Source: Poindextera sp963719975
GTDB taxonomy: Bacteria; Pseudomonadota; Alphaproteobacteria; Caulobacterales; Caulobacteraceae
Reading direction: 5' to 3'
NCBI GenBank assembly: GCA_963719975.1
Contig: CAVRED010000009.1
Location: 248,001 to 312,000 of the forward strand
DNA: 64,000 nt
Numbering within the stretch: the first letter of the stretch is position 1; the number at the start of each line of letters is the position of its first letter. Positions 21,156-29,076 of the stretch are shown in pieces. The position numbers and the translations under genes are program-made. Below the pieces are notes generated by a model. It saw nothing but the letters and a program-made list of their open reading frames with translations. It was not told the DNA's origin and ran no database searches.

Positions 21156-21220
21156 GGCGCCCTTCTCCCCTCGAGGGAGAAGGTGGCCGGGCGAAGCCCG
21201 GTCGGATGAGGGGCCGCGCC
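21156..21220 (+). repeat. Dispersed intergenic repeat, family A, copy 2
   Basis: Same 64-65 base element as at 16728, with GAGGGAGAAGG in the stem. It lies 18 bases after the stop of the hotdog-like gene. Confidence 0.85.
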
Positions 21221-21308
21221 GTCTTCGGTGACCAGCGAGACCATCGCTCGGCGCCAGACCACCGACGGCGGGAGCGTGTCGATTTCAGCGGTACATGTCG
21301 CCAGCCGC

Positions 21309-21372
21309 GGCGCGGCCCCTCATCCGTCTCGCTAACGCGAGCCACCTTCTCCCTCGAGGGGAGAAGGGCGCC
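21309..21372 (-). repeat. Dispersed intergenic repeat, family A, copy 3 (inverted)
   Basis: Inverted copy of the element at 21156, separated from it by 88 bases. Together they form a long imperfect inverted repeat in the same spacer. Confidence 0.85.
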
Positions 21373-21504
21373 GAATCTCGCGACGTGTGAGCGGGGAGCG
21401 GGCGCGGGGGCGCGGGCGCCGCGGGCGTTTGGCCCCGGCGATGCGGCGAGAAGGAGTGGGACTAGAAGAGACGATCGGTCGTCCGGCCTAAAAGGGCATC
21501 GCCC

Positions 21505-21595
21505 AGAGGCAAGGATGGCTGACGGGGTCTTTTGCTGCTGCTTGATGCTTGATGCTTGATGCTTGAGGGCGACACCGCCCGCCATCCTTGCCTCT
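21505..21595. repeat. Perfect 15-base inverted repeat enclosing a heptamer tandem array
   Basis: The arms AGAGGCAAGGATGGC (21505-21519) and GCCATCCTTGCCTCT (21581-21595) are perfect complements with a 61-base loop. The loop holds three full and one partial copy of CTTGATG in tandem from 21541. No gene is predicted here; the whole 21139-21610 spacer is repeat sequence. Confidence 0.85.
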
Positions 21596-21610
21596 GAGCA
21601 ATGGGGACCT

Positions 21611-21826
21611 TTAGGGCACGGGTTCGTCCTCCAGGAACACGAGGTCGAGCGCGTCGAGATTGACGAACGCCCTATTCATCCGCTCGCGCGCGTCGATCCA
21701 CGTGCACTGAGCGAAGGGATACATCGCCTGGTCCATCACCCGCTCGGCCGTCATGACCGGTCCGCCGGACTTCAGCCGCACCCGATCTCCCACCCGCACC
21801 TGCGGCGCATCGCTGCTCGCGCCCAT
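21611..21826 (-). CDS. DUF2158 (YodC-like) small protein
   Basis: A 71-residue protein starting at the ATG at 21826. The core VRVGDRVRLKSGGPVMTAERV is the SH3-like motif of the YodC/DUF2158 family, small proteins of unknown role that typically start with the Lys-Ser-Gly-Gly-Pro turn. A C-terminal acidic tail follows. It is isolated, with repeats on one side and an empty spacer on the other. Confidence 0.8.
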   Translation of the reverse strand: MGASSDAPQVRVGDRVRLKSGGPVMTAERVMDQAMYPFAQCTWIDARERMNRAFVNLDALDLVFLEDEPVP

Positions 21827-22175
21827 CAGACCACCGGCGTCGCCACCGGCGCTGTCGACGAACGCGGGTGGCAGAGGTTGGTGGGTTGGAGGGCGCGGGG
21901 CGACTTCGAGCAAAGACGCACGAGCGCAGCGACGTTCGAGCGGATCGATGGGCCGACGTCTCGGCCGTGACGGTTGAACATTGCGGCTCTCGGGCGGTTT
22001 CGATAGGCCGAGACTACCGCGGCTCACCAGGCGCTCAGCATTTCGCTTAGCGACGCAAGGAGCCAGCCCAGCTCGATGTCTGCTTCCGACCCAATGCAAA
22101 CTCTTGCCGATCCCTCAGCAAGGATGAATTAAGCAATGGTGCGAAACTGATGACTCCGTTCCCCCCAACCGATCG
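21827..22175. other. Spacer without a recognised gene
   Basis: No convincing coding region. It contains a degenerate copy of the GTCCGC-type palindromic repeat near 22075-22101 (TGTCTGCTTCCGACCCAATG). Confidence 0.6.
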
Positions 22176-23108
22176 ATGACCCGACAAGTCGTTCTCCCCG
22201 TGGAGGTGCGACAAAGGGCCGTCGCGGCCGGCGACGCCGGCGCTCGCTGGTTGGACGCATTGCCGGACCTTGTGGCCGGTCTGGAACGCGATTGGGGCAT
22301 TACGGTCGGCGAGGCGCTCCACGGCGGGTCAGCGGCGCTGGTCGCGCGCGCCATCACCGCCGCGGGCGAGCCGGTCGTCTTCAAGCTCGGTTCACCCGGC
22401 TACGACGATTTCGCCAACGAGGTCGCCGTCTTGCGGATCGCCGCTGGCCGCGGCTACGCCAACCTCCTCAACTACGATGCGCCCCGCCGCGCGATCCTTT
22501 TGGAACGCCTTGGCCCAATGTTGCACGAACTGGGTCCGCCCATTCCACGCCGGATCGAGATCATCTGCGAGACCTTGCGCGAGGCTTGGCCGCCGTCCGC
22601 GGACCCCGCCGGTTTCCAATCCGGCGCACAGAAGGCCCGCTCACTCGCCGGATCGATCGCCAAGTGGCACCCGCAGCTCGGCGAACCCTGCTCTGGCCGG
22701 GTGGTCGCCCAGGCGATGGCCTTCGCCACAGACCGCGAGAGCGCCTTCGATCCCGCCCGGGCTGTTCTTCTGCATGGCGATGCTCACGACCACAACGCCC
22801 TGCAGACGCTCGACGGCGTCGGCTTCAAGTTCGTCGATCCCGACCCACTGTTCGGCGAACGCGCTTACGACCTGGCCATTTCCATGCGGAGCTGGACCGA
22901 TGAACTGCTGGCCGGCGATCCGGTGCGCCTTGGGCTCGACCGCTGCACGCAGCTCGCCGACCTGATGGGCGAGCCGGCGAGTGCAATCTGGAAGTGGGGC
23001 TTTCTCGAACGGGTCTCCACGGGCCTCTTCCTGATGGTTCTTGGCCGCTTCGACGAAGGTCGGCGGATGCTGGCGGTCGCCGAGACCTGGGTCGGGATCG
23101 CCGCGTAG
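22176..23108 (+). CDS. Aminoglycoside phosphotransferase (APH(6)-like) family kinase
   Basis: A 310-residue protein kinase-like phosphotransferase. The catalytic loop reads LLHGDAHDHNALQ with the Asp base and metal-binding Asn, and the metal loop is FVDPDPLFGERAYDLA. An N-terminal lobe with VFKLGSPGYDDFANEVAVLR gives the ATP-binding Lys and the Glu of the helix C. This layout is closest to streptomycin 6-kinases, but chromosomal members often have other small-molecule substrates, so resistance is not claimed. No clear Shine-Dalgarno precedes the ATG. Confidence 0.8.
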   Translation: MTRQVVLPVEVRQRAVAAGDAGARWLDALPDLVAGLERDWGITVGEALHGGSAALVARAITAAGEPVVFKLGSPGYDDFANEVAVLRIAAGRGYANLLNYDAPRRAILLERLGPMLHELGPPIPRRIEIICETLREAWPPSADPAGFQSGAQKARSLAGSIAKWHPQLGEPCSGRVVAQAMAFATDRESAFDPARAVLLHGDAHDHNALQTLDGVGFKFVDPDPLFGERAYDLAISMRSWTDELLAGDPVRLGLDRCTQLADLMGEPASAIWKWGFLERVSTGLFLMVLGRFDEGRRMLAVAETWVGIAA

Positions 23109-23239
23109 GCTCTCACCGAACGCCCCCGGCCGGGCGCCCAGCGGTGGGCGCGAATGTCCCTCGTTCCCCTCTGAGCGGACAGTCAGATGGTCCGCTTGTC
23201 GGTCGTCGAGGCGAACGTCGGCTTCGGGCGAGTCGCCTG

Positions 23240-23266
23240 TGTCCGCTTCCGACCCATTGCGGACAT
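23240..23266. repeat. GTCCGC palindromic repeat, copy 1
   Basis: TGTCCGCTTCCGACCCATTG followed by CGGACAT; arms TGTCCGC and GCGGACA around a 13-base loop. It abuts the stop codon of the convergent oxidoreductase gene at 23266. Confidence 0.85.
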
Positions 23267-24275
23267 CAACTCACGCTCGCCAGGTTGACGATCTTTCCCT
23301 CCACGCCGCCGGCCTCGAGCAGCTCGGCTGCCTGCCGCGCGGCGAGCAGGGGCAGCCGGGCGGCGATCCGCGGCTTCACCTTACCCGCCGCAAGAAGGTT
23401 GAAGAGTTTGGCGAGATCCTCCAGAAAGGGCTTCCGGTCCCTCTGATAGAGGGCCGTGATTCATAGAAGGCCCCCCGGCGACCGGTCAGGGCGCAGGCAA
23501 CGAACAACGTCGTCATCATTCCCAGAAACGCGAGGCCCTGGTTGCCAGTCACGCCGCTGAAACCATAGCCGACGACGACGCCACCACGCCGGGTCGCCCG
23601 CCGGCAGTCCTCGAGATAGCGACCCCCAAGCCCATCGAATGCCGCGTCGACCCCCTCCGGGAGCAAGTCTCGGACACCACGATCCACAGGCGCGGTTCGC
23701 CCTTCGATCGGCGTTGCCCCAAGCGCGCGAATGAAGTCGTGGTGACGGCTCGCGGCCGCGCCAATCGCCTGTGCGCCCGCCAGCGGCAGGAGCTCGAGAA
23801 AAGCCGTACCGACGCCACCATTGGCGCCGGTCACCAAGACGCGCTGACCGGGCAAGACCCGGGCGGTTCGATGAATGGCCTGGTAGGCGGTCACGTAGTT
23901 GAGGATCAGCGCCACCGCTGCGCCATCTTCGACGCCATCGGGTACGGGGACGAATATGTCCGCCGGCCGGACGAGTTTTTCAGCGTAGCCTCCATGCACG
24001 AGCAGCGCAGCAACCCGCTGGCCAACCCGCAACGACGTGACGCCTGTTCCCAGCGCCTCGACTTCACCGACCACCTCGTAGCCCGGCGTAAAGGGCAGGG
24101 GCGGCGCATAAACATAGCTTCCCCTCCGCATGATGAGGTCGGTGCCGCCAGCCCCGGTACCGAGGACCCGCAGCCGCACATCGCCCGGGCCAGGTTCGAC
24201 GAGGGGACGCTCCACGATCTCGAGAACCTCAGGGCCGCCCTTCTTCGGGAGCGTAACCGCGCGATAGGTTGTCAT
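23266..24275 (-). CDS. Medium-chain dehydrogenase/reductase, quinone-oxidoreductase type (one frameshift)
   Basis: About 336 residues, starting at MTTYRAVTLPKKGGPEVLEI (ATG at 24275). The N-terminal GroES-like domain shows PFTPGYEVVGEVEALGTGV and the Rossmann domain VLVTGANGGVGTAFLELL. The catalytic-zinc cysteine and ligands of true alcohol dehydrogenases are absent (Gly-Thr-Asp where Cys would be), which points to an NADPH quinone/enone reductase. The frame shifts near 23462 where GAATCACG probably should be GAAATCACG; after correction the protein continues to Gly-Lys-Ile-Val-Asn-Leu-Ala-Ser-Val-Ser and stops at 23266. Confidence 0.85.
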
Positions 24276-24427
24276 AGGATCCCCCAGCGCCGCACCGCTC
24301 TCGGTCAGCAACCGGCTCCTTCAGGCGTCTGCAAGCTTTACCGCACTACGCAGCCTGCCCCGCGGTCCGGCTAGTTAATTCGGAGACATGTGGTGTCCGC
24401 TCTCGATCCTGCCGAGGCGATCGCGGG

Positions 24428-24856
24428 TCAGGCTTGTGGTTGGACGCAGGTCACGCGGTGGATTTCGGTGGTGAGGTCCGTGTTGACCTTGATCAGTTTG
24501 TCAATCTCGTCTGTCAGCTGCAGCACCGCCTCGGCGTCCTTAAATGTCTGAAGCGCCTGCTTGTCCGACGCGGACGCGAGGACGCGCTGCCCCACCATAA
24601 TGATCGACAGAAGCACCAACTGCAGGAAGGTTTGGCTGATCCAGGATACGAGGGTGAAGACACCACCATGGATCGCATCGGGCAGACTTATCAGCGCCAG
24701 GGCGGCGAAGGCATAAGCACACCACATCGAGCCGACAGCCCGGGTGATCGTCGCGGCAAGCCAACCGTTGAAGCCGACTTGCTCGTCAGCAATCAGAGCG
24801 GCGCCTTCGGCCTTCCGCTTCGCAATGTGTGGGTGGGGAACGTGGGCTTCAGTCAT
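24428..24856 (-). CDS. Conserved small integral membrane protein
   Basis: 142 residues from the ATG at 24856. A short polar N-terminus is followed by two membrane segments (MWCAYAFAALALISL and a longer one around SWISQTFLQLVLLSIIMVGQ) and a helical C-terminal tail. The tail and the second segment resemble a family seen widely in bacteria next to stress genes, but I cannot name it with confidence. It lies 26 bases downstream of the rhomboid gene on the same strand, so the two are probably one transcript. Confidence 0.7.
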   Translation of the reverse strand: MTEAHVPHPHIAKRKAEGAALIADEQVGFNGWLAATITRAVGSMWCAYAFAALALISLPDAIHGGVFTLVSWISQTFLQLVLLSIIMVGQRVLASASDKQALQTFKDAEAVLQLTDEIDKLIKVNTDLTTEIHRVTCVQPQA

Positions 24857-24881
24857 CGCGCGGCCTCCTTCGAGTTTGACA

Positions 24882-25528
24882 CTACGTCCAGGCCTCGCCC
24901 CGTCGGCGCTCGAAGAGGCGGGCGGTGGCCGCGCCGAACACGGCGCCTCCGACATGCGCCATGTAGGCCACCCCGCCCGACTGCGCTTCGGTAACTGTCC
25001 CCAGGCTGACGAGTTGGGTCAGCAGCCAGAACCCGATCAGGAGCACCGCCGGTACGAAGGTCACGCGAGCGAACCAGCCAAGCAGCAGCACCGTGCGGAT
25101 TTGGTCGCGAGGGTAGGTGACGAGGAACGCCCCCATGACCGCAGCGATCGCCCCGCTCGCCCCAGGCTCGTGACAGTCGAGCTTGGGTCGACAGCCACCT
25201 GGGCCAGGGACGCGACGACGCCGCCGGCCAGGTAGAATGCCGCGTAGCGCACTTTTCCCATAGCGTCTTCGATCTGCGGACCGAAGGCCCACAGGAAGAC
25301 CATGTTGCCAATGATGTGCGACCAACTGGCATGCATGAACATGGATGTGAGCAAGGTGTAGAGCCGATGGCCGGAGGCGATATCGGCCGACCTCGCCGCC
25401 CATGCGTTGATGAACGGATCGCCGGCGACGAGCTCCACGACGAAGACAACAACATTGATGCCGATGATCAGCGCCGTGACCGTGGGAAACCCGGCCGGCC
25501 GGCGTGTCTCGTCGGTGAGCGGAATCAT
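24882..25528 (-). CDS. Rhomboid family intramembrane serine protease (one frameshift)
   Basis: About 215 residues. Rhomboids cut membrane proteins within the bilayer using a Ser-His dyad. The catalytic Ser is in GASGAIAAVMGAFL and the His in AYMAHVGGAVFG; the conserved TSMFMHASWSHIIGNMVFLW segment with its His and Asn precedes them. The frame breaks near 25170. The start is placed at MIPLTDETRRPAGFP, the normal beginning for this subgroup. Its promoter region is shared with hdeD and contains a perfect FNR box. Confidence 0.88.
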
Positions 25529-25603
25529 GTCTCGGATCCCGGAGTCGAGCGGCCCGGACGGCGGCTTGCCGCGGAACCAAAGGTTAATTCTTGGCCACAC
25601 GAC

Positions 25604-25617
25604 TTGATCTGAATCAA
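25604..25617 (+). promoter_or_regulatory. FNR/FixK box between rhomboid and hdeD
   Basis: TTGATCTGAATCAA, a perfect TTGAT-N4-ATCAA dyad. A TAACTG hexamer lies 22 bases further on toward hdeD, the spacing expected when FNR binds at -41.5. It could also act on the divergent rhomboid gene, whose start is about 82 bases from the box centre. Confidence 0.75.
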
Positions 25618-25719
25618 ACTCGCGCACACGGCTCGGATGTAACTGCCATGGTTCCGCTGAGCCCTGCTCAGCCGCAACTGTGCAGGACTGGCGTTCCGAC
25701 CTCAGAAAGGTTTGATGTC

Positions 25720-26277
25720 ATGACCGCAGTGTTCCCTGAGAAAGGCTTCCACGAGCAGGTTCGGCACACTGCTGGACGCCTCACCTGGCTAGGCATAGCC
25801 CTCATCGCCCTCGGCATCGCCGCTCTGGTCTTCCCGGCGATAAGCACCCTGGTCGCCACCTTCTTCGTCGGCTGGCTCTTGGTCCTCTCCGGAGTCCTGA
25901 CCGTGCTCGGCGCTTTCCAGATCCGCGGCACCGGTCCGTTCTTCGGCGCTTTCTTACTCGGTCTGCTGTCCCTCGCCGCCGGCGCCTTCATGCTCGTGCG
26001 CCCGCTTACCGGCGAGCTCGCGATCACGTTGACCCTCGGCTTCCTGTTTATGCTTCAAGGCGCCAACGAGGCTTTCCTGGCTTTTGAGATAAGGCCAGCG
26101 CGCGCCTGGGGCTGGATGCTCGTCTCGGCGATCTGCAGCGTTGTCCTGTCGATGGCCATCGTCCTCGGCCTGCCAGGTATCTCCCTGGTCGCGCTTGGGA
26201 TCATCATCGGCGTGAACTTCATCACCTCCGGCGTCGCCTACGCCTTCGTGGGCGCCACAGTGAAGAGCATCGTCTAG
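25720..26277 (+). CDS. HdeD family acid-resistance-type membrane protein
   Basis: 185 residues from an ATG at 25720 preceded by GAAAGG. Six membrane helices in three pairs (LTWLGIALIALGIAALVF, LVATFFVGWLLVLSGVLTVL, and onward) match the DUF308/HdeD family, inner-membrane proteins linked to acid and other envelope stress. An FNR box 110 bases upstream suggests low-oxygen induction, a common behaviour of hdeD-like genes in FixK regulons. Intact reading frame. Confidence 0.87.
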   Translation: MTAVFPEKGFHEQVRHTAGRLTWLGIALIALGIAALVFPAISTLVATFFVGWLLVLSGVLTVLGAFQIRGTGPFFGAFLLGLLSLAAGAFMLVRPLTGELAITLTLGFLFMLQGANEAFLAFEIRPARAWGWMLVSAICSVVLSMAIVLGLPGISLVALGIIIGVNFITSGVAYAFVGATVKSIV

Positions 26278-26287
26278 AGTCGCGCGA

Positions 26288-26321
26288 CCGGCCTGCCGAC
26301 TGATGACGGGCGGCAGGCCGG
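26288..26321. terminator. Hairpin between convergent hdeD and FMN reductase genes
   Basis: Perfect 11-base arms CCGGCCTGCCG and CGGCAGGCCGG with a 12-base loop, lying between stop codons at 26277 and 26329. It is a likely bidirectional transcription end, though it lacks a T tract. Confidence 0.6.
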
Positions 26322-26328
26322 CCACCGA

Positions 26329-26886
26329 TCAAAGGGCGCGGTTCGTTTCGACCCAGGCGGCGAAAGCCCGCATGAAGCCTGCCAGGAAGGTCTTCGTGCC
26401 CTCGTTGGCGATGCCGTCGTGCTCGTCGAACAGGGTCGCCGCCCCGCCCACATAAGCTTCGGGCTGCTGCAGCGTCGGCACGTTCAGGCAGACGAGCGAC
26501 TGGCGCAAGTGGTGGTTGGCGCCGAACACGCCGATGGCGCCGGGGGAGACACTGACGATCGCTCCGGGCCTGCCATTCCAGACGCTCTTGCCATAGGGCC
26601 TCGAGCCCACATCGATGGCGTTCTTTAGCACGCCCGGAACCGAGCGATTGTATTCCGGCGTGACGAACAGCAGCCCGTCGACGGACCGGATCGCGTCGCG
26701 AAAGGCGACCCAGGCCGGCGGCGGCGCCTCGGTCTCGAGGTCCTGGTTGTAGTGGGGCAGGTCGCCGATCTGGACCACCTCAAGGGAGAGGGTGTCCGGC
26801 GCCAGATCGATCAGGGCTTTCGCCATCTTGCGACTGAACGAGCCCTTCCGAAGACTGCCCACCAGCACCGCGACTTCGTCTGCCAT
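26329..26886 (-). CDS. NADPH-dependent FMN reductase
   Basis: A 185-residue flavodoxin-fold reductase that uses NAD(P)H to reduce FMN, quinones or azo compounds. Family marks are VLVGSLRKGSFSRKMAKAL at the phosphate loop and LLFVTPEYNRSVPGVLKNAIDV. ATG at 26886, intact. It lies downstream of the DUF1269-like gene on the same strand but beyond that gene's terminator, so it may have its own promoter in 26887-27033. Confidence 0.9.
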   Translation of the reverse strand: MADEVAVLVGSLRKGSFSRKMAKALIDLAPDTLSLEVVQIGDLPHYNQDLETEAPPPAWVAFRDAIRSVDGLLFVTPEYNRSVPGVLKNAIDVGSRPYGKSVWNGRPGAIVSVSPGAIGVFGANHHLRQSLVCLNVPTLQQPEAYVGGAATLFDEHDGIANEGTKTFLAGFMRAFAAWVETNRAL

Positions 26887-27033
26887 CGCCGTTCTCCCTC
26901 AAGCGTTGCGCTGCAAGTAGCCGACCCCTCAGAGCCGCTATCGGCAGATGCGGCGAACCCGACCATCCATCCCGATAGAGCGGCGGTAAGCCAAACTCAG
27001 GCGTTCTGCGCGAACGCAGCCTGGGCCGCCCAA

Positions 27034-27065
27034 AAAGGCGGCCGGCGAGCGAGCGCCCGCCGGCC
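27034..27065 (-). terminator. Rho-independent terminator of the DUF1269-like gene
   Basis: On the minus strand GGCCGGCG and CGCCGGCC form a stem with a 10-base loop, followed closely by TTTTT. It lies just after the corrected stop codon at 27075-27077, which supports that stop. Confidence 0.75.
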
Positions 27066-27074
27066 TTACGTACG

Positions 27075-27907
27075 CTAGTGAGCTGCAACGAGCGTTTCGG
27101 ACTTGACCGGGGCGCCAGCGCCTCGTTGGCCAGGGCGATCGCCTGCTTCATCTTCGCTGAGCGCCTGGCCAACTCCTCGCGGAGATCGGCGATGCGACGC
27201 TCTATGTCGGCCTTGGACTCTGCCGATGCAGTCGCGAGCTGCTTCTCGAGCGCGGTGGTCTTACGCACCAGTTCCTCATCCACCGCCTTGGCGCGGGCCT
27301 CGAGATCCTTCAGCGCGGCCTGCCAGTTGGCGCGCGCCTTCTCGATCTGCGCTTCGAGCTTGGCGCGGCGTTCGCTTGCAGCCTTCCGCCATTCCTCACG
27401 CAGCCGCTCCAGTTCGGCGCGACGCGCCGCCGCCTCCCGCTCGGCCTTCTCCTCTTCGAAGACGAGCCGTGGCTCGCGGATGGGGACGCCGCCGGCGGCA
27501 TCCATCTCCACGTCCACTGGGGTGACCCAGGTTTCCGCAAGCTCAGCGACCACGGCGCACCGGCCGGTCATTAGCTCGTCCCCGACGTCGCTCAGAAAGT
27601 CATAGCTGACGTCGATTTCGCGCGCGTCGCGAAGGAGGCCGAGCATGGAGCCCGCGCTCAACCCCACCGCGACGCCGACCGGGCCGCCGAGAACGCCGGC
27701 CAGCAGGCCAACCAGCGAGCCGACGGCGATGCCGACCGGGGGTTGGTCCTCGCGCTGCAGCGTCGTCACCGCACCGGAGGCATCCTTCTTGATGACCGTC
27801 CAGCTGTAGAGAGTAACGCTGCCTTCGGCGTGAAGGCGATTGAGCCTCCTGATGCCGTCGAAAGCCCTCACTTCGTCTGGAAACACAACCACTAGGAACT
27901 TGTCCAT
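27075..27907 (-). CDS. DUF1269-like membrane/coiled-coil protein (frameshift near the C-terminus)
   Basis: About 277 residues from an ATG at 27907 with AAGGAGG upstream. The N-terminal part (FLVVVFPDEVRAFDGIRRLN) and a Gly-rich hydrophobic segment (VGSLVGLLAGVLGGPVGVAVGLSAG) match DUF1269-type proteins. The C-terminal half, from about residue 145, is a long coiled coil rich in Glu, Ala, Arg and Lys. As read the frame runs on past the end; shifting frame at the C run near 27110 gives Ala-Pro-Val-Lys-Ser-Glu-Thr-Leu-Val-Ala-Ala-His and a stop at 27075. An FNR/FixK box lies about 218 bases upstream. Confidence 0.78.
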
Positions 27908-28118
27908 AACCGTCCTCCTTCTGGGGGCCAGGCGAGAGCAGCGGGCAGGGATCGCGGAGGCCTGGACGCCAACCCTCCCGTCGTCGCTGAATAACGGAGC
28001 GCCGCCACAGTGCGGCGGAAGCACGATTGCGTCTGTCTTCCCGGAGCTTGAGCAAGCGGCCCGGACGCTCGAGCTGGAGCGCGTTTCGCGGACTATCGCG
28101 CCGGTGCGAAAGTACGCC

Positions 28119-28132
28119 TTGATCCAGGTCAA
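28119..28132 (-). promoter_or_regulatory. FNR/FixK box upstream of the DUF1269-like gene
   Basis: Read on the minus strand the box is TTGACCTGGATCAA. A GATAGT hexamer follows 22 bases downstream, the right place for a -10 element. Transcription would start near 28088, leaving a leader of about 180 bases before the ATG at 27907, and no open frame is evident in it. Confidence 0.6.
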
Positions 28133-28139
28133 CGGAGAG

Positions 28140-28266
28140 CTCGGGAACGCCGCCCTCGGCCCTGGAACCTCGACCAGTCCGAAGTCGAGCAGGCAGGCGC
28201 GCATGACGCCGAGGCCCGGCGCCGCAAAGCGGACGCACGCGATGTCCTCGACCTCACCAGGCTCAT
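28140..28266 (-). pseudogene. N-terminal fragment of a VOC/extradiol dioxygenase-like gene
   Basis: Starting at an ATG at 28266 and allowing one missing base near 28254, the bases encode Met-Ser-Leu-Val-Glu-Val-Glu-Asp-Ile-Ala followed by CVRFAAPGLGVMRACLLDFGL. This matches the opening strand-helix of glyoxalase/extradiol dioxygenase (VOC) proteins. After about residue 38 the similarity stops and no second half is present. It is divergent from the TetR gene with an operator-like palindrome between them. Recognised by pattern only. Confidence 0.5.
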
Positions 28267-28285
28267 AGTCGCTTCCCTAATTTCT

Positions 28286-28297
28286 GACTATTTAGTC
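28286..28297. promoter_or_regulatory. Putative TetR operator
   Basis: GACTA-TT-TAGTC, a 5-base inverted repeat with two central bases, in the 105-base divergent region between the VOC fragment and the TetR gene. The form is typical of TetR-family operators. Confidence 0.5.
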
Positions 28298-28371
28298 CAA
28301 TATCGTCACGAATAGCGGGAAGTCAAGCAATAAATTTGACGAACTGGTCATATGGTGCAACAAGCAGGCGC

Positions 28372-29037
28372 ATGACGGTTCTGGAAGACGTTGCTGCCGG
28401 GGGTCGGCGCGCGAAAACTCGCCAAGCCCTGATCGACGCCGGCTTTCGCCTGCTCGCCCAGCGTCCGCTCGACGCGATCTCCATCGACGAGTTTGTCCGC
28501 GAGGCGAACGACGCGAAGGGCAGCTTCTACAACCACTTCGACGACAAGGAGGCGCTGGCCCACGCGCTGGCGAGCGCCGCGCAACTCGATATGGAGCGCG
28601 CCGTTGGTGAGGCAAATCGCGGCGTCGAGGACCCCGCCCGCCGTGTGGTGCGCGCTTTGTGCGTCGTTGTTCGGCAGGCCATCTTAGACCCGGAGCGGGC
28701 GTCGGTCCTGCTGACCGTAACCGCGCAGGCGCCATTTGGGTAGGCGCCGCTGAACAAGGGCGTGCTGGACGACGTCTCGGCTGGCTTGGTCAGCGGCCGC
28801 TTTGCGGTGCCCACCGCCGAAGCCGGAGTACTCTTCGTCCTGGGCGTGGCTCAGCTTGCGCTCGCCCGCGCTCTAAACGAGCCGACCGCTCGCACGACCG
28901 CGATGCTGACCCAGCAGCTCTGTACGCTCCTGCTGCGGGGGTTCGGTCTGCCGGCGCCCGAGGCAGACGTTCTCGCCGCCCAAGCCGCACACGAAATCAT
29001 TGAACCCACGCCGATAGAGGAACCGTCGATGGGCTGA
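28372..29037 (+). pseudogene. TetR family transcriptional regulator interrupted by an in-frame TAG
   Basis: The N-terminal helix-turn-helix (RQALIDAGFRLLAQRPLDAI, then IDEFVREANDAKGSFYNHFDDKEALAHALA in the DNA-binding and linker helices) is a clear TetR domain. Translation stops at TAG 28741-28743, but the same frame continues at once with Ala-Pro-Leu-Asn-Lys-Gly-Val-Leu-Asp-Asp and a normal C-terminal ligand domain to 29037, 221 residues in all. Unlike the neighbours this is a nonsense change, not an indel, so it may be a true inactivation or a single substitution error. Confidence 0.8.
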
Positions 29038-29076
29038 AGCGTCGCGAGCCAGGGCGGGTCGCCACATCGCGCGGAC

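Noticed and set aside
21541..21568. Short tandem repeat considered as a CRISPR seed
   Set aside because: The unit is seven bases with no spacers, so it is a simple tandem repeat.
20602..21585. 327-codon minus-strand frame
   Set aside because: It is antisense to the hotdog-like gene and runs through intergenic repeats.
22176..23108. Calling the APH(6)-like gene an antibiotic resistance gene
   Set aside because: The catalytic motifs fit the family, but chromosomal members often have other substrates and no mobile context surrounds it.
24482..24500. TTGACCTTGATCAG resembling an FNR box
   Set aside because: It lies inside a coding region and has a mismatch in the last half-site base.
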